DNA from: Nitrosomonas sp.
Lineage (GTDB): Bacteria > Pseudomonadota > Gammaproteobacteria > Burkholderiales > Nitrosomonadaceae
Direction of reading: 5' to 3'
Assembly: GCA_019635215.1 (NCBI GenBank)
Contig: JAHBZZ010000018.1
Location: forward strand, 1-64,000
DNA: 64,000 bases
Positions 35,255 to 44,386 of this stretch are shown piece after piece. Position 1 is the stretch's first letter; every line of letters begins with the position of its first letter. A model generated the notes under the pieces. That model made no database searches. It had not been told where the DNA came from and worked only from the letters and a program-made list of their open reading frames with translations. The translations under genes and the position numbers were made by a program.

Positions 35255-35530
35255 ATGAAGAAAATTATTATTACTTTCGTGCTCACCATTGCTAGCTTTG
35301 CCGCTTGGGCTAATCCGCAGACTGTTACTCTGGATTTGCCTACCATGAACTGTGTTATGTGTCCAATTACAGTGAAAAAAGCCTTAAACAAAGTAGATGG
35401 CGTAACCAACGCCGATGTTAGTTATGAAGAGAAACAAGCCGTGGTGACCTTTGACGACGACGCCACGAATGCTGAAGCGCTTGTTCAGGCTACAACCAAT
35501 GCCGGATATCCATCCACAATCAAGGAATAA
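35255..35530 (+). CDS. merP: periplasmic mercury-binding protein MerP
   Basis: 91 residues: signal peptide to about AAWA, then an HMA fold with the binding motif MNCVMCPITV and the GVTNADVSYEEKQAVVTFD strand. The ATG at 35255 follows TTGGAGAATTAACC. It scavenges Hg(II) in the periplasm and hands it to MerT. Confidence 0.93.
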   Translation: MKKIIITFVLTIASFAAWANPQTVTLDLPTMNCVMCPITVKKALNKVDGVTNADVSYEEKQAVVTFDDDATNAEALVQATTNAGYPSTIKE

Positions 35531-35531
35531 C

Positions 35532-35795
35532 ATGCCCATGGATAAGAACAGACGCCTGCTGCGTATTGGCGTGATTGGTACTCTGATTGTAGCCCTTTGC
35601 TGCTTCACGCCGCTATTGGTTATTCTACTTGCTGCGGTTGGCTTGTCAGCCTTTACAGGCTATCTGGATGTCGTCCTTTTCCCCGCTCTGGGGTTTTTCA
35701 TCGGCCTCACAGGATATGCCTTTTATAGAAAAAAGTCCCAACGTAATCCCGTATGTTGCAAACCCGATCTTCATGACGGAGAAATTAATGATTAA
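35532..35795 (+). CDS. merF: mercury transporter MerF
   Basis: 87 residues starting MPMDKNRRLLR. Two membrane helices, the first with the vicinal Cys pair ALCCFTPLLV and a second pair PVCCKP after helix 2. MerF is an alternative Hg(II) importer. It starts one base after the merP stop and overlaps merA by 8 bp. Confidence 0.9.
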   Translation: MPMDKNRRLLRIGVIGTLIVALCCFTPLLVILLAAVGLSAFTGYLDVVLFPALGFFIGLTGYAFYRKKSQRNPVCCKPDLHDGEIND

Positions 35796-37446
35796 ATTTT
35801 ATTTTCAGATAAAAGGCATGACTTGCAACAGTTGTGTAACCCATATCAAGGAAACGCTAGAAGCCATTGAAGGAATCAATCGTGCAGATGTTTCTTATGC
35901 TAATGCCAGTGCCGACGTGGACACAAATTTCAATGTGAGTGCTACCGATATCATTAGTGCTATCGAGGCTTTGGGCTACACGATACAGGAACGGCGTTCA
36001 CAAAAGGCCCGCTACGCATCTGACAACATAGCCACTCAGGAAAGCAGTGAATCGCTGCATGTGGCGATTATTGGCAGTGGTTCCGCTGCATTTGCGTGTG
36101 CAATCAAAGCGGCTGAAGGCGGCGCACGAGTTACCGTCATTGAAGGTGCGGACGTTATAGGCGGCTGCTGTGTCAATGTGGGATGTGTCCCTTCTAAGAT
36201 TCTGATTCGGGCAGCACAGTTAGCCGAACAACAGCGCAATAACCCGTTTAAGGGACTAAAAAATCACTCGCCACAGTTAAACCGTGCATTACTGACACAG
36301 CAACAAACAGTCCGCGTTGAAGAACTACGTGCAGCCAAATATCAGAATATTCTTGACTCAAACCCAGCATTGAGTCTTGTAAAAGGTCATGCTCGATTTA
36401 AAAATACCAGCACCTTAATTGTGAGCAAGTCCGCAGGTGATGAGCAAAAAATTGTAACTGATCGCATTCTCATCGCAACTGGTTCAACACCAACGATTCC
36501 ACGCATAGATGGTCTAGCCGATACCCCCTATTGGACATCCACAGAAGCCTTGTTTGCAGAGGAAACACCAGAACACCTGATTGTCATTGGTTCCTCCGTG
36601 GTGGCACTGGAAATTGCGCAAGCATATTCCCGTTTAGGTGCTGAAGTTACCGTCCTGGCGAGACATACCTTGCTGTATGCAGAAGACCCGCTTCTGGGTG
36701 AAAAGCTTACGACATCATTTGAAAAAGAAGGTATTCGTGTACTCGACCATGCTCAGGCTAACAGTGTCGCCTATGATGGACAACATTTTACCCTGGAAAC
36801 CAATGCAGGAATATTTCAAGGCGATCATCTGCTAATAAGTACCGGTCGTCATGCTAATACTAGTCAACTCAATCTAGAAGTCATCGGCGTTAAAACCGGG
36901 CGCAATGGTGCCATTATAGTTAACGACCGCATGGAAACTACAGTGCCAAACATATATGCGGCGGGTGATTGCAGTAACATGCCGCAATTGGTTTATGTCG
37001 CGGCTGCGGCGGGCAGTCGAGCGGGCATAAATATGACAGGCGGTGATGCCAAACTCGATCTCTCCACCATACCTGCTGTGATCTTTACCGATCCTCAAGT
37101 TGCAACGGTTGGATTAACGGAAAAACAAGCTAAAGCACAAGGTATCAATATCGATAGCCGTGTTCTGGATATGGAAAATGTGCCCAGGGCTTTAGCCAAT
37201 TTTGATACTGATGGCTTTATAAAATTAGTCGTGGAGGCTGAAACAGGTCGTCTGATCGGCGCACAAATTCTTGCCCATGAGGGAGGTGAAATCATTCAGA
37301 GTGCGGTATTGGCTATTCGTAATCGCATGACCGTGACGGATCTTGCCGATCAACTCTTCCCATACCTGACGATGGTAGAAGGCCTGAAACTCTGTGCACA
37401 AACCTTTAACAAGGATGTAAAAGAGTTGTCTTGTTGCGCCGGTTAA
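35788..37446 (+). CDS. merA: mercuric reductase MerA
   Basis: 552 residues from the ATG at 35788. An N-terminal HMA domain (GMTCNSC) delivers mercury. The FAD fold starts HVAIIGSGSAAFACA, the redox-active pair is GGCCVNVGCVPSK, NAD(P)H and dimer domains follow, and the C-terminal Cys pair is ELSCCAG. It reduces Hg(II) to Hg(0) in the cytoplasm. Last recognisable gene of the mer operon; no merB, merD or merE is seen. Confidence 0.95.
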   Translation: MIKFYFQIKGMTCNSCVTHIKETLEAIEGINRADVSYANASADVDTNFNVSATDIISAIEALGYTIQERRSQKARYASDNIATQESSESLHVAIIGSGSAAFACAIKAAEGGARVTVIEGADVIGGCCVNVGCVPSKILIRAAQLAEQQRNNPFKGLKNHSPQLNRALLTQQQTVRVEELRAAKYQNILDSNPALSLVKGHARFKNTSTLIVSKSAGDEQKIVTDRILIATGSTPTIPRIDGLADTPYWTSTEALFAEETPEHLIVIGSSVVALEIAQAYSRLGAEVTVLARHTLLYAEDPLLGEKLTTSFEKEGIRVLDHAQANSVAYDGQHFTLETNAGIFQGDHLLISTGRHANTSQLNLEVIGVKTGRNGAIIVNDRMETTVPNIYAAGDCSNMPQLVYVAAAAGSRAGINMTGGDAKLDLSTIPAVIFTDPQVATVGLTEKQAKAQGINIDSRVLDMENVPRALANFDTDGFIKLVVEAETGRLIGAQILAHEGGEIIQSAVLAIRNRMTVTDLADQLFPYLTMVEGLKLCAQTFNKDVKELSCCAG

Positions 37447-37467
37447 GTGCCAGTGGCTATTATGATA

Positions 37468-37620
37468 TGACACAGGTCATTAGCTCACAGTCAGCCTCAT
37501 CGATTGAACGGTTTACTAATGCGTTGATTGACAGCCTGGCTCCGATATACCATCATAGACGATGCGGTTATTATTGTTAGTATCTGGCACGGACGTGAAA
37601 ATAGGGAAGCACCAAAATAA
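37468..37620 (+). pseudogene. ParE/RelE-family toxin relic
   Basis: The first part reads VISSQSASSIERFTNALIDS in one frame, like the first helices of ParE. The last part reads DDAVIIVSIWHGRENREAPK and stops at 37618-37620, like the ParE C-terminus. The middle is deleted and the frames differ. No ParD partner is present. Confidence 0.55.
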
Positions 37621-37851
37621 TCATTCAGCATTCAGAAAGTAACTCCTTAACTTCGGCATTCTGGTGTCCAGCTGTCCAGAGCTACTACACTTATCCCTAG
37701 ACGCACCGCACACCAATTTTTCGTGTACTGAAAGGATTGATGGATATTATTTTCGTATCTGTCAATGACATAATCATTAAAGCACGGTCACGCTTGGGCT
37801 CGACCCAGTATTTTGCTGCGCTCCATATAATATGGTTAGTTTAAAGTTTGA
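37621..37851. other. intergenic region after the parE relic
   Basis: About 230 bp with no supported gene, hairpin or operator that I could identify. Confidence 0.35.
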
Positions 37852-38358
37852 TTAATAACATCCAGTATTTATAAATTGCACTTCCCAGTTCATGGAGTTG
37901 CCGCGTTGATTCATTACCACATTGTATTCAGCGCCAGCGACTTCAACGCAAGGTATTACCAACTCACCAGATGTTAAGTTCACATGAGCTCGATATGGAG
38001 TAAACGGCCCTTCTGGGATACAGGCACTGATATCATATTTAAAATAGTCTGTTGCTGCTGCACTATTTTCAAAATTTGATGTTGCCACATAAGCATGGTT
38101 CCCAACTACTTTAACATCCATTGCGCCAGGCACTGGAATTTGTATGATGGGTGATGCAGCAGGAAAAAAAGTACCTGTTTCGGTGTCAAAGGAACAGGAA
38201 AGTGCTGTATTGGGCGAATCAGGAAGAACAGTTAAATGATCATCTGTAGCCAGTAAAATAGCATGTCCCTTCAAAACAACCATGCGATCTGCATGACTTG
38301 ATATTGAAAAAAACAGTCCTAAAACCGCACACATAATTGATGCAATTAATTTGTTCAT
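37852..38358 (-). CDS. exported hypothetical protein
   Basis: About 168 residues from the ATG at 38358. An upstream ATG at 38373 overlaps the GGGGAG ribosome site and is less likely. A signal peptide (SIMCAVLGLFFSISSHA) predicts export. The mature protein has paired Cys (LSCSFD, DISACIPE, VIPCVEV, INTGCY) that could form disulfides, and a VVGNHAYVATSN stretch. No family recognised. Confidence 0.6.
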   Translation of the reverse strand: MNKLIASIMCAVLGLFFSISSHADRMVVLKGHAILLATDDHLTVLPDSPNTALSCSFDTETGTFFPAASPIIQIPVPGAMDVKVVGNHAYVATSNFENSAAATDYFKYDISACIPEGPFTPYRAHVNLTSGELVIPCVEVAGAEYNVVMNQRGNSMNWEVQFINTGCY

Positions 38359-38462
38359 GGAACTTCTCCCCATTAAAGTATCTGATTATTAAATTGTTGC
38401 GTTGATTATTTTATAATGGTTTTCGATTTCTACCGCAAATAAAATTTAAAGGGAGATGTCTA

Positions 38463-38698
38463 CTGATACGAGATGTAATTCTGAAATCAGAAATAAAATG
38501 CTCTGAATGTAGTTATAGCAAAGTTGAAACGATGCTGACTGATTCTTGCCTATGGTTTTATAAATGTGAAGAATGTCACACACTCTTGAAGCCTTTTTGC
38601 ATGGTGATTGCTGCGTATTTTGCTCGTATGGCTCCATACTATGCCCACCGATTCAGTTTTCAAAAACGAAAGACGGGAACAGTTGTCGCAGAAAGTAG
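38463..38698 (+). pseudogene. frameshifted small Cys-rich protein (GDCCVFCSYGS type)
   Basis: The frame VILKSEIKCSECSYSKVETM continues as TDSCLWFYKCEECHTLLKP. About 38600 a one-base shift leads into GDCCVFCSYGSILCPPIQ and a stop at 38696-38698. The GDCC-VFCSYGS-CPP tail marks a widespread small protein often near mer or other metal genes. Ten Cys suggest metal or zinc-ribbon folding. The shift breaks the gene. Confidence 0.7.
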
Positions 38699-38726
38699 AT
38701 TGACATCTACCGAATCATTGTCATAA

Positions 38727-38922
38727 GAATCGCCGATACTGCCGACAGAAATATCAATATTGACTTCGGCCAGGCACTCCATATAACGAATTGCCCGATA
38801 TTGACGAGACTATCCTATTAATTGTGATGAATCAACTCACCGTGCCCGCAATGCTTGATCCAATGTAAAAACATGACAACCCGCTCACGAACTTCCGGTG
38901 AATATCTTACTTGTTTTTTCAT
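38727..38922 (-). pseudogene. IS3-family transposase relic (OrfA start plus OrfB piece)
   Basis: On the minus strand MKKQVRYSPEVRERVVMFL (from 38922) is the beginning of an IS3-type OrfA. After a gap, RAIRYMECLAEVNIDISVGS then IGDSYDN matches the catalytic part of OrfB. The rest is missing. Confidence 0.7.
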
Positions 38923-39128
38923 GACCCTATCCTCTCAAGAAATAGAGTTTCCTGCAAACCCAGGGCGATTTATCCACTCTTAAACTTGACAATAAAATCA
39001 AATTAATTATTAATTAACAATGCTATATATTGTTGTTGCCATATCAATATGGTGACTATTAACATGCAGATCCCGATACATCTCTACCTATAGGCTATTT
39101 AGTTTGAATATCCAGTTGAGACATCGTT

Positions 39129-39677
39129 ATGACAAGCTTAATCTATGGAAAAATATATCACATTGAAAATGGCTTCAATGGTTGGAAAGGTGGATATTTA
39201 GATGTCTGTGGGTTTTCTTCTTGCTGTAAAGAAAACCTATATGATGTATCTACTTCTCAGTCCTTTAGTCTTGAAAAAATCAATTGTACTTGGAAAATAA
39301 AATCAGCAGGTGGAAAAATGGATGGAATGCCTGTTGTAACTAATGATTCGATATATCTTATTAATCAATATGGGAAGAAATCATATCTAAATGTTTGCGA
39401 GGGCGGTATTTATATTAAAAATGTGTCAACTGCAACTAAAAAAATTAAAGATACTATGGTATGGATAATACTGGCTCATTCATCTGGTGAAATATATGAA
39501 AATGAAACAGTTTCTCTTCTTAATGAGTCGTCCATTTTGGAAAAAGAAGGTTATTTGAGCATTAACAAAAATCCACCTATTTGCACTGAAAACCTATTTA
39601 ATGTGTCTGTCGCCTGCAACTCTTCAGATTTTATTACGGAGGACATACAATGGCGATTTGTTGGGCTAAAAGACTAG
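39129..39677 (+). CDS. beta-trefoil-like hypothetical protein
   Basis: 182 residues from an AT-rich gene. Three similar units are visible: GGYLDVCG...CTWKIKSA, KSYLNVCE...MVWIILAH and EGYLSINK...IQWRFVGL. Each pairs a YLxV/I strand with a later Trp strand about 40 residues on, the pattern of a beta-trefoil (ricin-B or fascin-like). No signal peptide. Function unknown; trefoils often bind sugars. Base composition unlike the neighbouring metal genes suggests separate transfer. Confidence 0.6.
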   Translation: MTSLIYGKIYHIENGFNGWKGGYLDVCGFSSCCKENLYDVSTSQSFSLEKINCTWKIKSAGGKMDGMPVVTNDSIYLINQYGKKSYLNVCEGGIYIKNVSTATKKIKDTMVWIILAHSSGEIYENETVSLLNESSILEKEGYLSINKNPPICTENLFNVSVACNSSDFITEDIQWRFVGLKD

Positions 39678-39800
39678 ATTGCAGCCTGACTTTACCCTAG
39701 AGCAATCGCATGGGTCGCGCTGACCAACCTCTAATGAGTAACACCTTCAAACTCAAAAACCAAATGAATCTTTCACAGTCCGCTGGAACACGGTCCGGAC

Positions 39801-40106
39801 TTAGACTGGTTTAATAATGGCATTATCGTCAATATTGCCCTTGATGAAATTACAGGCGGTTCGGTATGCCTCTTCCTTGTCTGACTCATATATGCTTTCA
39901 TGGTAAATTGAATCATTTATTTCGTATATTACAGTAGCAACCCATGAATTATTATGTTGCCGACTAAGCAGCATATTAAAGGTATCTCCTGAACTCGTTA
40001 TTATAGACATGGCTTCTGTTGATACACTAAAAGTCATCATTTTCCCTATTGTAAAGGTTCTTTCACAATACATTCCGTGATCAACACGAAAAAGTAAATT
40101 TAGCAT
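39801..40106 (-). CDS. hypothetical protein
   Basis: 101 residues (MLNLLFRVDHGMYCERTFTI to NIDDNAIIKPV). Probably an alpha/beta cytoplasmic protein; no family recognised. AT-rich like its neighbour at 39129, and convergent with it. It could have been acquired together with the trefoil gene. Confidence 0.4.
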   Translation of the reverse strand: MLNLLFRVDHGMYCERTFTIGKMMTFSVSTEAMSIITSSGDTFNMLLSRQHNNSWVATVIYEINDSIYHESIYESDKEEAYRTACNFIKGNIDDNAIIKPV

Positions 40107-40457
40107 CTACAAAATTTGTTTTAATCTTCTAAGAGAAAAGTATTTTGACTGTTATTTGTTGTATTACGAATATACTGAATCAGGTACATTTTTGCTCCGC
40201 TACTTATAGCAAACCGGGCGAAATCAAAAACTGGACGAACGAATCTGGAGTAAGACTTGATCCGATGACGAACAATTACCGATAATTGAAGAAAAGAAAG
40301 CTGCTTAAATTATCATGTGTTCAGGCGGAAAGTATGTTGACGCCTACCAAGTAAAAGCTTCCTAACAGCATTGTATTAAGATATTTATCCGATTAATCTC
40401 TATAATGCAGTTAAGGTTATCAGTACAGAATAAAAAGAACACGGGAGAATCAAGGTA
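40107..40457. other. intergenic region upstream of the GDT1-like gene
   Basis: About 350 bp. A short open tail (DDEQLPIIEEKKAA and stop at about 40309) may be a gene remnant. I looked for a manganese riboswitch (yybP-ykoY), which often precedes such transporters, and did not see its conserved blocks. Confidence 0.35.
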
Positions 40458-40736
40458 TTGGAATACAAAGTATTTTTCACGGTTTTTGCCGTTGTATTCA
40501 TCGCAGAGCTTGGTGATAAGACCCAACTTGCCACAATGCTGTTTGCAGCAGACAAAGATGTTAGCAAGTTCACAGTCTTTCTTGGCGCCTCGCTCGCATT
40601 AATCGTGGCTTCGGGTATTGGAGTGCTCGCTGGAGATATAATTTCTCAGTATATCAGCACAAAGCACCTACAATATCTTGCAGGCATCGGATTCATAAGT
40701 ATTGGCATTTGGATGCTTATAAAAGCACAAGCATGA
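40458..40736 (+). CDS. single-repeat TMEM165/GDT1-family cation transporter
   Basis: 92 residues from a TTG start with GGGAG upstream. Three membrane segments. The family motif is AELGDKTQLATMLFAA; Glu and Asp in it bind the cation. Full GDT1 proteins have two such repeats; single-repeat forms work as dimers. Mn(II) or Ca(II) export is likely. The downstream IS110 relic begins in its last codons. Confidence 0.78.
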   Translation: MEYKVFFTVFAVVFIAELGDKTQLATMLFAADKDVSKFTVFLGASLALIVASGIGVLAGDIISQYISTKHLQYLAGIGFISIGIWMLIKAQA

Positions 40737-41537
40737 CAAAGTTTTTCGCCAATTTAGAGTCCTGTTTGATTGGCATGGAAGCATGCGGTAGTTCTTGCCA
40801 TTGGGCGAGAAAGTTAGGTGAATTTGGACATACTGTACATCAGTTAGTCAAGCCATATGTAAAGATCAACAGGCATGACATGGCAGAAGCAGAAGCAATT
40901 TGTGAAGAAGCGAGCCGGACAAATATGCGTTTTGTACTATTCAAGGATGTTGAGCAGCAAGTGATTCTGTCGATATACCGTGCCATACGGGGTTTTGTCA
41001 CAGCAAGAATTGCATAAGAAAACCAGATACGTGGTTTGCTCTTTGAGTTTGGTATCGTGATGCCTCAGGAAATTCGATCGATCGGTAAACGCATGCCAGA
41101 ATTATGGGAGATGCAGAAAACGTTTTGCCAAGTATCCTGTGCAAGTTGTTGAACAAACTGAACGATCATCTCAAGGAACTGGACCATCGGGTGGAAGAAC
41201 TGGGGTTGCGGATCAAATTGTGGCACAAGGCGAACGAGGCCAGTCAAAAACTGGAGACAATTGGCAGTATGGCAGGGACTGGTGCCTAAGCAACGTTCCA
41301 GTGGTGGTAAGCAGACATTGCTTTGCATCAGCAAACGTGGCGATACTTACCTGTGCACCTTACTTATCCACGGAGAGCGCGATCGGTCATCCGCTTTGCC
41401 GAGAAACAAGACTGAACCAGAAAATTGGTTACGCAAACTGATAACGCGGCGCAACAAGAATATCGCTGCTGTTGCGTAGCGAATAACAACACTCGTATTA
41501 TCTGGGCGTTGCTTGTCAAAGGCACAACATTCCATTC
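40733..41537 (+). pseudogene. IS110/IS1111-family transposase relic
   Basis: Pieces in three frames: FANLESCLIGMEACGSSCHW (40742), QIRGLLFEFGIVMPQEIR (about 41025), LNDHLKELDHRVEELG (41160), GLVPKQRSSGGKQTLLCIS (41276) and NTRIIWALLVKGTTFHS (about 41500). The N-terminal catalytic domain start is missing and several frameshifts break the rest. Confidence 0.82.
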
Positions 41538-41609
41538 CAATCATCCACGGACTTCGTATAGAGCAAGCGTCTTGAGAAGGCAACGCCTGCTTCTGCATAG
41601 GTTGATTAG

Positions 41610-43237
41610 CCTGAATATTGCATGAATGGGGGAGGCAATTCCTGTTAAATCTTTTATAATTCAGTTGCCTAGACTGCATAAAAGAGAGGAATTGCCAGTG
41701 ACAGATTGTACCCAGAGATCGTTTGATTTTCCAGAAGTAAAAAAGCGTGTTGTAGAAGTGAATTTTGAGGGTGGAGAGATCACGTCGGATGGCGGCGTAA
41801 TGTTGTTGCGTCAGGCTGATCGGTTGATTGGGTTGAGTAAAGCTGTATCGAGCGTGTTGGAAGACAACCGCAGACAGACAAGCTGCAAGCATGACGGATT
41901 GAGTTTGTTGCGGCAGCGGATTTATGGGTTGGCATCGGGCTATGAAGATTTGAATGATCATCAAAAGCTGCGTCATGATTGTGCGATTCAAACAGCAGTT
42001 GAACGCACAGAGCCGCTGGCGAGCAGTTCCACTTTGTGCCGTTGGGAAAACCGTTCGGACAGCCTGGCGGCATGGCGTATCCACGAGGTGATGGTTGAAC
42101 AATTTATCGCTTCATTCGACGGTGTGCCCAAAGAATTGATTCTGGATTTTGATGCAACCGATGATGCCGTTCATGGTAAGCAGGAAGGCCGTTTTTTTCA
42201 TGGGTACTATGATCATTACTGTTTTCTGCCACTGTATGTCTTCTGCCATGATCAGTTGCTGGTCAGTTACCTGCGGCCGAGCAAAATCGATGGGGCCAAA
42301 CATGCCTGGGCCATTCTTTCATTGCTGGTGAAGCGGTTAAGGAAAGCCTGGCCGGAGGTTCACATTATTTTTCGTGGCGACAGTGGCTTTTGCCGCCATA
42401 AAATGCTGACATGGTGTGAGCGCCATGATGTTGGCTACATTGTTGGCATCGCCAAGAACCAGCGGCTCAACGCCATGACCGCGCAATGGCAGCAAAAAGC
42501 AGAATCGCACTTTGAACAAACGAGCGAGAAAGTGCGTCAGTTTTACGAACTAAGCTATGCCGCCAAAAGCTGGCACCAGCCAAGGCGAATTATCGCGAAA
42601 ATCGAGCATACCGACAAAGGCGGCAATCCGCGCTACGTTGTAACCAATCTGACTGGCGAGCCACAACACCTCTACGACAAGCTTTACTGCGCACGCGGCG
42701 ATATGGAAAACCGTATCAAAGAGCAACAACTGGCCTTGTTTGCCGACCGCACCAGTTGCCATTACTGGTGGGCAAATCAATTCCGGCTGCTACTGTCTTC
42801 CCTTGCTTACATCCTGTTAGAAACAATACGCCGTGTTGCGCTGAAAGATACAGAACTGGCACATGTCTACGTAAACACGTTGCGTCTGAAATTAATCAAG
42901 ATCGGCGCTGTTATCTTGCGCAATACCCGCCGCATTCGTCTACTGCTTGCAAGCAGTTGCCCGTACCAACAACTTTTCTTTCATGTTGCAGCCAAATTAA
43001 CACCTGGATAACACTTTTCTCCCTCGCAAGCTGATTTTTACCGCGTGAAATAACTACGCGGGGGCAAACTACGCCTCACATACAGTAAAGTTACGCCTTA
43101 ACCTGCATTTTCAGAAAAATACGCTGAAATATTTTCTGAGTCAGGGTAAATATGATGACGAATCAAAACCGAAAAACATCATTCGACCTCAATTTATAAA
43201 AATTCCGTTATCTTTTTAGGTTCGTGCAATATTCGGG
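41610..43237 (+). mobile_element. intact IS1380-family insertion sequence
   Basis: Ends CCTGAATATTGCATGAA (left, from 41610) and CCCGAATATTGCACGAA (right, reverse strand, to 43237) form inverted repeats. TTAG is repeated directly on both sides (41606-41609 and 43238-43241), a 4-bp target duplication. It encodes one full transposase and appears recent and possibly active. Confidence 0.9.
41698..43011 (+). CDS. IS1380-family transposase
   Basis: 437 residues from a GTG start at 41698 with AGAGAGGA upstream; a longer in-frame start at 41626 has poor support. DDE motifs: LILDFDATDDAVHG, IIFRGDSGFCR, and GDMENRIKEQQLALFADRTS. A full-length enzyme with no breaks. It catalyses cut-and-paste movement of its own element. 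Confidence 0.92.
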   Translation: MTDCTQRSFDFPEVKKRVVEVNFEGGEITSDGGVMLLRQADRLIGLSKAVSSVLEDNRRQTSCKHDGLSLLRQRIYGLASGYEDLNDHQKLRHDCAIQTAVERTEPLASSSTLCRWENRSDSLAAWRIHEVMVEQFIASFDGVPKELILDFDATDDAVHGKQEGRFFHGYYDHYCFLPLYVFCHDQLLVSYLRPSKIDGAKHAWAILSLLVKRLRKAWPEVHIIFRGDSGFCRHKMLTWCERHDVGYIVGIAKNQRLNAMTAQWQQKAESHFEQTSEKVRQFYELSYAAKSWHQPRRIIAKIEHTDKGGNPRYVVTNLTGEPQHLYDKLYCARGDMENRIKEQQLALFADRTSCHYWWANQFRLLLSSLAYILLETIRRVALKDTELAHVYVNTLRLKLIKIGAVILRNTRRIRLLLASSCPYQQLFFHVAAKLTPG

Positions 43238-44386
43238 TTAGAGAGGTTTGGTATACAGGCGATAGGTTTTGTATATGCTGGCCGTCGACAGGCGTATCAT
43301 ATTCTGCACATCAACATTTGGCTCCAATATCCAGCTCATTTCAACATCGTGTATGCCACGCGGGCGCATCGCCCCATAACAGGCCTCAAACATCGACAGC
43401 ATCAGCGCGCTGCCAGAGCGTTTCTTCTGGATATCCTGACGAATGCCCATCAGCGGAATGCGCGCAGATTTAACTCCGGAAACCTTTAGCCGCCACAAAA
43501 GCCTTGCCCAGTTGAACGGAAAAAGCCGCCCATCCAGGTCGCGCACCGCTTCGTTCAGGTTCGGCAGCATCAGGACAAAGCCCTTGGCCACGCCATCCAC
43601 TTCACCAAACCAGAAACCGGCTGGATCAATCAACAGCCTCATCTCTCTTGCCATGTGCTGGACCTGGGCATCCGAATACGGAATATAATTCCAATTGTTT
43701 GACCAGGCATCATTGAAGATATCCATGGCAAGCGTTATCTCTTCCTCGAAGGCATCCTTACGCATCGGACGGATGCTCAGGCTGGAGGACTTGTCGATAT
43801 ATGCCTGCATCTTTTCAACTATGGGCGGGCGCGGATAGCCGTCCTTGGTGTTACCAAGAAAGGCATAAGTGTCCATCGCCTTGGCATAGCCTGCTGCTTC
43901 CATACTTGCCGGGTAGCGTGCTGCGCCATGGGGCATCATCATCATCTGCGGGGTATCAAAGCCATCGACCAACATGCCGCATTCTTCGTTCACGGAGAAA
44001 TTATAGGGCCCTCCGATCGCGGTCATGCCTTTCCCGCGCAACCAGTCTTCGGCCTGTTTCAACAACATGGGCTGGGCGTCGGGATAAGCCGCATCGGTAT
44101 CCAGAAACCCAAAATGTCCGCTGCCATCCTTGTGCACTTCCAGATGGACATGGTTTACAAAGCTTGCAATCCGGCCAATCACCTTGTCCCCATCCTTGGC
44201 AAGCCAATAGGCCACATCCAGGCGGGCAAGTCCCATATTCTTCTTTGGGTTGAACTGCTCTTTTTGCAGCATCCGCAACGGCGGACGCCAAGTGGGCTCA
44301 CCCCGATATAGCCGATAGGGTAATTCCATGAATGCGATCATATCCGTCGGGCTGGTTGCCTGAACGATGCGTAGTTGATCTGTCAT
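43238..44386 (-). CDS. GNAT-like N-acetyltransferase family protein
   Basis: 382 residues. Two GNAT-like folds: an N-terminal part with DGDKVIGRIASFVNHVH and GHFGFLD, and a C-terminal part with GEVDGVAKGFVLMLPN and GIRQDIQKKRSGSALML. Long GNAT proteins of this shape are widespread with no firm substrate. The gene is GC-richer than its neighbours and not linked to metals. Its stop codon TAA lies in the TTAG target duplicate of the IS1380, so the coding frame is preserved. Confidence 0.72.
   Translation of the reverse strand: MTDQLRIVQATSPTDMIAFMELPYRLYRGEPTWRPPLRMLQKEQFNPKKNMGLARLDVAYWLAKDGDKVIGRIASFVNHVHLEVHKDGSGHFGFLDTDAAYPDAQPMLLKQAEDWLRGKGMTAIGGPYNFSVNEECGMLVDGFDTPQMMMMPHGAARYPASMEAAGYAKAMDTYAFLGNTKDGYPRPPIVEKMQAYIDKSSSLSIRPMRKDAFEEEITLAMDIFNDAWSNNWNYIPYSDAQVQHMAREMRLLIDPAGFWFGEVDGVAKGFVLMLPNLNEAVRDLDGRLFPFNWARLLWRLKVSGVKSARIPLMGIRQDIQKKRSGSALMLSMFEACYGAMRPRGIHDVEMSWILEPNVDVQNMIRLSTASIYKTYRLYTKPL

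Noticed and set aside
40341-40457. manganese riboswitch before the GDT1-like gene
   Set aside because: The conserved yybP-ykoY sequence blocks are not visible.
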